Below are positions 58,583 through 64,000 of a stretch of DNA of 64,000 nucleotides, piece after piece (the first letter of the stretch is position 1; every line of letters starts with the position of its first letter). Both the position numbers and the translations under genes were made by a program. Below the pieces are notes generated by a model. It made no database searches, was not told the DNA's origin, and was given only the letters and a program-made list of their open reading frames with translations. The stretch is taken from the NCBI GenBank assembly GCA_001839685.1, contig MLAK01000804.1, forward strand, positions 43,233 through 107,232. The letters run 5' to 3'. The stretch is from Tritrichomonas foetus (taxonomy: Eukaryota; Parabasalia; Tritrichomonadida; Tritrichomonadidae).

Positions 58583-59212
58583 TTTTCGTATTTGTTAATT
58601 TAACTTTGAAATTTTTAATCGAAATAAAGTCCACTTTTCCAAAAGAAGTGCAACTTTTTGAATTAATTGTAATAAAAGTTGATAACTTTTTCTACACTAT
58701 CGTTCTGCAATTTAAAAAAGATATTGTATCAATATTGTGTAAATTCTTAGAAAAAGGTGAAAAATTGGTGAAAATTTGGAATATTTTCTGAAGGTAACTA
58801 ACGAACTATTATCAAATTTTATTTAACGTCATATCACTTTTTCAATTTTCGGCAAAACTCGTTATTTCGGTGATTGAATTTGGAAATTGTAAACAATTCT
58901 TCTAATAAATGGCCTGCTATTCTTAAAAAGTTATTTGGCTCTCAAAGGCCAATTTATGATTCACCATCACTTTTATCCGATGATTCTGAAATCTACAAGA
59001 ATCGTAGTAAATAGTTTAATATCCTATGAATATATCTTGATAATTATCAATAAAAATCTACTTTTCATTCAATCGCAAATATCATGAAAAAATTTATTGA
59101 GAAAGAAATGTTTTGTAGTTTTATTCCATACCCTGTTTAATTTCCTGCTTGTTTTATATTTTTGATCATTAAAAATGAATGAAAATAAAAAAAAAAAAAT
59201 AATTAAATATAT
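58583..59212. other. Intergenic with ATTCAAAAAGT box
   Basis: About 630 bp. Near the kinase start it contains ATTCAAAAAGT (sense of the kinase; 58653-58663) and GGAAAAGTGGACTTTATTT. The remainder to the guanine deaminase 3' end shows nothing. Confidence 0.5.
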
Positions 59213-60547
59213 TTATATCTGTTTCACGAGTTTTCCACGAACATAAACTTGTATCACATTTCTGTCGTCACCTTGATGGACAAATTTATCAAGTAAATCA
59301 GTTAATTTTTCTGTCCCAAAACAATCAGATATTCCAGCATTCATGTCAACAAGGAGGGCATCAAATTCTTTTCCAACAGTAAAGTTTCCAATCCTATTTT
59401 CCAGACCAACTGCCTTTGCGCCACATTCTGTCGCCAAATAAAGTACGTCCGGAACAGTAAGTGGTTTGTATTCTTCAACTTTTTCTTGGGATGACTCATC
59501 TTCTTTATTTGACGTACGTCTGTTGAACATTACTGCTCTCGAACATAATAACGCATTTCTCATTGAATGAATCATAGAAATCGATTCACCACCAGCAGCA
59601 TCAGTTCCAAGGCTAACATTTACATTTGCCTGTTGGAGTCTTCTGACATCACAGGCACCTGAAAATAGTTGGAAATTGGAAGATGGACAATGCGCGATTG
59701 TGGATTTTGTCTTGGCAAGAAGTTGAAGTTCATTATCAGTTAAATGAACACCATGTGCAAGGATTGTACGAGAATTTAATAATCCATGACTTTCATAAAC
59801 ACCACAATAATGTTCCGAATCCAAGTGAAGTGACTTGACCCATTCAATTTCATTCAAATTTTCAGAAACATGAGATTGAATCAAAAGCGAAGGATTTTCA
59901 TTATGAATGTCAGCCAAACCTTTCATAAGTTCAGACGAGCATGTTGGAACAAACCTTGGCGTAAGTATTGGACTTGTCAGATCGTCGTTCAGTGATGAGT
60001 TTTGAGAGAGGAGCTCATCAACAAATTGTTTGGCATTTTCAATAGCTTCTTGCGTTTTTTCGATATAATAATCAGGTGAATTTCTATCCATTGAAACCTT
60101 CCCAACGTATGCGCGCTGCCCATTCGACCTGCAGATGTCAGCGAGAATTATTGATGCATTCTTGTCAATCGTTGCAAAGTAGACAGCAGTTGTCGTTCCA
60201 CATGCCAGAGTACGTTTAACAACTGCATTGTAGATGCGTTTGGCGTGTTCAAGATCGGAGAATTTGGACTCCGCTGGAAACGTATATGTGTTGAGCCATT
60301 CCAACAGCGGTAAATCTAAACCGCATCCAAGAAAAGCATACTGTGGCGCGTGGATATGGGTGTCAATCAATCCCGGAACGAAAAATTGTGTTGGCGTGGT
60401 TTCGATCAGTTCAAAATCTCCGGGAACGCGGTGGTCGTCAATTGAAACGATTTTCCCGGAGGTGACTGTAATCCATTTGTCCTCAAGTATTTCGAAGTGT
60501 CCATTAACTGTATGAAGGAAATTCCCATGTAAAAGGAGAGATTTCAT
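59213..60547 (-). CDS. GDA: Guanine deaminase
   Basis: This 444-residue enzyme converts guanine to xanthine in purine salvage, important in an organism that cannot make purines. It belongs to the amidohydrolase superfamily. The zinc ligands are visible: H64-x-H66 in IDTHIHAPQYAF, His226 in QSHVSE (with Glu229), His265 or 268 in LAHGVHLT, and Asp316 in GTDAAGG. The PGLIDTHIHAPQYAFLG block and HCPSSNFQLFSG are typical of guanine deaminases rather than other members. The length is normal (about 440-455). No signal peptide; cytosolic. An ATTCAAAAAGT box lies 32 nt upstream of ATG 60547. Confidence 0.93.
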   Translation of the reverse strand: MKSLLLHGNFLHTVNGHFEILEDKWITVTSGKIVSIDDHRVPGDFELIETTPTQFFVPGLIDTHIHAPQYAFLGCGLDLPLLEWLNTYTFPAESKFSDLEHAKRIYNAVVKRTLACGTTTAVYFATIDKNASIILADICRSNGQRAYVGKVSMDRNSPDYYIEKTQEAIENAKQFVDELLSQNSSLNDDLTSPILTPRFVPTCSSELMKGLADIHNENPSLLIQSHVSENLNEIEWVKSLHLDSEHYCGVYESHGLLNSRTILAHGVHLTDNELQLLAKTKSTIAHCPSSNFQLFSGACDVRRLQQANVNVSLGTDAAGGESISMIHSMRNALLCSRAVMFNRRTSNKEDESSQEKVEEYKPLTVPDVLYLATECGAKAVGLENRIGNFTVGKEFDALLVDMNAGISDCFGTEKLTDLLDKFVHQGDDRNVIQVYVRGKLVKQI

Positions 60548-60837
60548 GGTTTGATAAGTAATGAATTGAATACATTAGACTTTTTGAATATATTTTTTGA
60601 ATAGATTGATGATGCGGATTTATTCAATATTTTGTCATTGTCATTCTTAAATTGTTTTTAAAATGAACGATGAATTCAAAAATTGAATCTATTCAATTTA
60701 TTTCATGTTCGATTGGTAAAAAGGGTTGAAAACCATCAACATTTTCGCAAGACTATAAATGATCGAACACTTCTGAATTGAGAAGAGATGAAGAATAAAA
60801 AAAAGCATTAGGTGGCTATTTATATTCATAGATAAAA

Positions 60838-61054
60838 ACGTGAAAAACAAAAAGATCTTTTTTTTATCAACGGAGAGACAGCTATGGGTCGAAAAATATA
60901 GAAAAAAGAACATGAAGCAGAAAAAGAGAAGTCCATCTAAATGTAAAAAATATCTCAATGACAGGAAGTAAAAGAAGAATATAAAAAAATAATTGAAAAA
61001 GAGGAATAAAGCTAAAAAAGGTGACAAAAAGTTGTATTTGTACAAAGCAAATGA
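60838..61054 (+). pseudogene. Charged coiled-coil relic with many stops
   Basis: In the gap 60548-61129, one frame reads KREKQKDLFFINGETAMGRK, I, TAG, KKEHEAEKEKSI, TAA, M, TAA, KISQ, TGA, QEVKEEYKKIIEKEE, TAA, S, TAA, KR, TGA, QKVVFVQSK, TGA. The lysine/glutamate pattern suits a coiled coil, and Gln would fit at the five TAA/TAG stops. It is either an old pseudogene or a purine-rich tract that mimics one. Confidence 0.3.
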
Positions 61055-61129
61055 TTGATTAGATGATCATACCTAATAGACCAAAAATGAAATCTAATAT
61101 ATCAAATTTGGGAGAAAAGCATAAAAAAC

Positions 61130-61200
61130 TCCGGCGCGGGGAGTCGAACCCCGCTCCCACGGATGAGAACCGTGTATCCTAACCGATGAACGACGCCGGA
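61130..61200 (-). tRNA. tRNA-Glu(CTC)
   Basis: A 71-nt cloverleaf on the minus strand. Acceptor TCCGGCG pairs with CGCCGGA, the anticodon stem is CACGG/CCGTG with loop TTCTCAT (anticodon CTC, reading GAG), and the T arm is CGGGG-TTCGACT-CCCCG. There is no intron and the terminal CCA is not encoded. Internal A and B boxes are present, so transcription should be by RNA polymerase III. It is much more GC-rich than its surroundings. Confidence 0.97.
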
Positions 61201-61821
61201 TCTACATTTCATTTAACTTTGATAATTATTTCTGAGATATAGAAAGTTTACTTTTCAACAGAATAGCCATCAAAATAATCATTCCATAACCTTATTATAT
61301 TTCCCTTTTTCAACCCTTGCCAAAATTAAAATGAAATTTGGGAATAAGTTAAATAGCTATAAACTTCCATTAAGGGGCAACTGACATATGAAGTGACCGA
61401 ATGAAAAAAATGAAGTGATTGTTTCTATGTGATCTCTCAATCGTGATTTGACAGGATTTNTCANAAAAGAATTGAATGCATAAAAAATAGTTCTTTCAAT
61501 TTTTTTTTTGTGTGCATTCAAATGATCATATTAATCGAAAAAAATTCTCTTTATCAGAAGATTAGTAATGCTTACTTTTATTCTTTAATTGGTATGCAAT
61601 AATATATATATATCGAATAATGAAGACTTTTGCGCAAGAAAAAATGGTGCAATTTCATATGATTTTGTGATCAAGTTTTGGCGATACAGTTTTAGATAAA
61701 CATGCATATAGCGTGGGAATTTTAACTTATTTTAAAAGTAATAAAATCGATAAAATATTTATATATTATAAAAAAATAGTTACTTAATTGTTTATTTTTC
61801 CCCTCCTGTTTTTATAATCTC
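61201..61821. other. Intergenic with ambiguous bases
   Basis: About 620 bp between the tRNA and the transposase-USP stop. Two undetermined bases occur at 61460 and 61464. A TA-rich run (ATATATATAT) lies near 61601. No gene or clear terminal inverted repeat is visible. Confidence 0.6.
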
Positions 61822-64000
61822 TTACAGATCCTGCATAATTTGCTCATATAATAAAATTTCTGGCCGTGATTTTTTGTCAATCTCAAAAGGACTTTTTATT
61901 TGATTGATAAATGAATCTGAAATCAAGAACCACTTATTATTTTGGCGTACTACATCGAAATAATGCCCAGAATCTGGTAAATCTCGGAAATAAACTATCG
62001 ATTTCATTGAATATAATTTTTGATTTATATGAAGTGTTTCTTTGATGTGAAAAATTTGTTCATAATTCGAATCAGTTAAATGAATAATTAAGAGAATGTT
62101 GATGGACACAATTTGAGTCATCATTAAAGGAGTATTTCTACAGAACTGACAAATACTATCATTTATAGGTTCATTTTTACAACAATCTTCAATATTTTGT
62201 AATTCAGAGCATGAAATTGAGTAAAGTAGGTTATTTTCCAACACTTCATTTCGAGCGCCACATTGTGAGCATAAAATGGATTTAGCAATAAATCCAGTCA
62301 TATTTGCTATCATATTATATTTTTCTTCTAAGTCGTTCAATAAAAATAGTAAAAACGCAGAGGTATCTCCTTTTTCATTGTACTTGATTGTTTGTGTAGA
62401 ATTATTAATATAATAATTTATTATATAATCAATATCTCTTTTGTTAACGATGTCTTTTGTACATTTTTTCAAAAATAATAACAAATCGTCTTCTTTATTG
62501 AATAATAATAGCTTAGTTCGAAAATGCTCTGAACTCATTAATAATTGAATTCCACTGTTTATGTAACAATTATTAGCTATATTATATAAACGAAAAATAT
62601 TTCCTAGTAATGCTTGATCAAGAAATAGTTTCCCAAAGTTAAACAAATCGAAAATGGTCATAGAAAACCAATCATCTGCATTGATGTCCTTAAAAAAAGA
62701 ATCTTCTTCAGGTGAATTGAAGTTGGTTTCACGAAAATCTAAATCGTTTGTTTCTTCTTCTTCTTTGAAATCTGAATGAAGGACATCAGTTTCCCGAAAT
62801 TCTATATTTATTGGAGTGAAAACTTTCTTTAATTTGTAATCACCTTCTTTCCTCCCTGATTGTCTCCTAAGATTTCTAGTTTTGTTTTTTTGTTGTATAT
62901 ATTTTTCTGTTTGTTGCTTTTCTTTGTTTAGGGTTTTTCGCAGTATATATTTATCGATAATTTGTTTATTATGATCATTTAATTCTGCGATATTAAAATT
63001 GTTCATGAGCTGGTAATAAAACTTGTGCCCCTCATTCCAAAGTAAAACCGTAATTTTCATTCTGGTTGAAAAAGTCATTTTCCAAGATTTATTTTTGGGA
63101 GCCAGTTTGATTTTGAGTGAATGTAAACTTTCATTACATTGAGTATTCTTATGGGGTTCTGTTTTTTCAAAGATAATAACATTATCATCAAGAAACGTAT
63201 CAAGTCTATTTTTTAAATTAATATTTTTCGCAAAAGCTGGAATTTTAAAATCAATTAAATTCTCATGCAAACATTTCTGATGGTTATTCGAAAAATGTTC
63301 TGTAATATTAAAAAATTGTTCTTTTTTTGTTATCAGAGGTAAATCTCTGTCAAGCATCAGGACTTTAACGAATTTTAAAAAAGACTTGATTATATCTGAA
63401 AATATATTTTTATTGTCGAAATTAAATTTAAGAAAACGGTTTTTAAATTGCTTATATGCGTGATTTACATCTATAAATTGAATAATTTTCCAGTTCAACT
63501 TAGTAAATATTCCACCTACATTGTTATCGTTATCCATTGTGATACTATCTATTTTTGATAATGAACACCATTTAGAACTTAATTTATTTAAAATTTCTGA
63601 TTCAAGTGACTGGGGAAATCCTTCGCAATTTCCAATAGACCAATGGCTTTTTAATGACACTACATAATAGTCAATTATCTTTTGTGTTGCTAAATCTATG
63701 AAAGCACCAAAGCATTCATGTGCATTTCTTGGGTGAGACCAAGCAGAATCAAATGAAATGCTTGACTTTTCATTCATCATAGAGCGAGCATTTCTCAATG
63801 ATTCATTTGTTAAATCATTTAATATCTCATCCACTTTTTTAGTTAAACGTAAATAATGCTTTTCTGAGATTGTGGCTATATTTAATTTAGCCAGAAATCG
63901 TTCAGCTTGACTAAATGATAAACCTTCTGTCAGGCAACTGAGCGTAAATTGAAGAGGATCAACTTTTTCATTACATATTTTATGTAAAAGATTTTTTTTT
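61822..64000 (-). CDS. Mutator-like transposase fused to USP (C19) deubiquitinase; 5' partial
   Basis: The frame is open from its stop at 61822 to the window edge, so the start lies beyond 64000. Position numbers here count the GTG at 63834 as 1. Upstream of it the frame continues with LSCLTEGLSFSQAERFLAKL. Residues 20-300 match a Mutator-like DDE transposase: SISFDSAW (Asp29), YYVVSLKSHWSIGNCEG, ITMDNDNN (Asp101/103), DVNHAYKQFKNRF and NTQCNESLHS (Glu235). A basic and then acidic linker (300-405) follows. Residues 414-667 are a USP catalytic domain: Cys box YNIANNCYINSGIQLL (Cys423), zinc-finger pairs CSQC (522/525) and CQFC (562/565), and His box SGHYFDVVRQNNKWFLISDS (His624, Asp640). All catalytic positions appear intact. 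It is probably a mobile-element protein, or a gene domesticated from one. Confidence 0.82.
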   Translation of the reverse strand, partial: KKNLLHKICNEKVDPLQFTLSCLTEGLSFSQAERFLAKLNIATISEKHYLRLTKKVDEILNDLTNESLRNARSMMNEKSSISFDSAWSHPRNAHECFGAFIDLATQKIIDYYVVSLKSHWSIGNCEGFPQSLESEILNKLSSKWCSLSKIDSITMDNDNNVGGIFTKLNWKIIQFIDVNHAYKQFKNRFLKFNFDNKNIFSDIIKSFLKFVKVLMLDRDLPLITKKEQFFNITEHFSNNHQKCLHENLIDFKIPAFAKNINLKNRLDTFLDDNVIIFEKTEPHKNTQCNESLHSLKIKLAPKNKSWKMTFSTRMKITVLLWNEGHKFYYQLMNNFNIAELNDHNKQIIDKYILRKTLNKEKQQTEKYIQQKNKTRNLRRQSGRKEGDYKLKKVFTPINIEFRETDVLHSDFKEEEETNDLDFRETNFNSPEEDSFFKDINADDWFSMTIFDLFNFGKLFLDQALLGNIFRLYNIANNCYINSGIQLLMSSEHFRTKLLLFNKEDDLLLFLKKCTKDIVNKRDIDYIINYYINNSTQTIKYNEKGDTSAFLLFLLNDLEEKYNMIANMTGFIAKSILCSQCGARNEVLENNLLYSISCSELQNIEDCCKNEPINDSICQFCRNTPLMMTQIVSINILLIIHLTDSNYEQIFHIKETLHINQKLYSMKSIVYFRDLPDSGHYFDVVRQNNKWFLISDSFINQIKSPFEIDKKSRPEILLYEQIMQDL

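Noticed and set aside
60698..61045. Minus-strand frame of about 115 codons, Phe/Leu-rich
   Set aside because: It is the complement of a purine-rich tract and translates to almost pure Phe/Leu/Tyr; not a credible protein.

Overview
The window looks like nuclear DNA of a parabasalid flagellate (trichomonad), most likely a Tritrichomonas-type genome. It is strongly AT-rich. Nearly all genes are intronless and packed on both strands. The families fit a trichomonad: a two-repeat Myb protein, a divergent ankyrin protein, an E2F-like winged-helix factor, GDP-sugar transporters, trichomonad-style kinases and axonemal coiled coils. The genus is inferred from family content and composition; no rRNA or other diagnostic marker is present.

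Layout. 1-5.9 kb: decayed coding sequence, a PQ-loop membrane protein, an L-rhamnose-mutarotase-like enzyme and a coiled-coil protein. 6.6-18.6 kb: a very long coiled coil, a RhoGEF-Kelch protein, TAF6, an unknown protein and a nucleotide-sugar transporter. 20-29 kb: a divergent kinase/unknown gene pair, ribosomal protein eS19, an unknown/coiled-coil divergent pair, a PPP phosphatase and a FOP/LisH-like protein. 29-37 kb: a frameshifted gene, a DMT transporter, the axonemal ruler protein CCDC39 and a SAPS-like protein with a decayed 3' extension. 39-47 kb: Myb, ankyrin, a furin/kexin-like pseudoprotease and an E2F-like factor. 47-56 kb: AT-rich desert, a GDP-fucose transporter, an unusual GC-rich island, an unknown family protein and a cluster of pseudogenes. 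56-64 kb: a small glycosylated membrane protein, a CaMKK-like kinase, guanine deaminase, tRNA-Glu(CTC) and, at the right edge, a transposase fused to a ubiquitin protease.

Themes. (i) The strongest novelty is the right-edge ORF: a Mutator-like DDE transposase continuous with a C19/USP deubiquitinase domain, with the expected catalytic residues of both halves visible. It runs off the window. (ii) Many stretches between genes are not featureless: they hold protein-like reading frames broken by one or a few stops, often TAA/TAG where Gln would fit. (iii) The furin-like surface protein has lost its Ser nucleophile and oxyanion Asn. (iv) An 11-nt motif, ATTCAAAAAGT, recurs just upstream of several starts. 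(v) GDP-sugar transport, axoneme/basal-body proteins and signalling genes dominate, but neighbours are not arranged in operons and no shared pathway links adjacent genes.

Several longest-ORF starts use TTG or GTG. I moved those to the first plausible ATG and say so in each entry.
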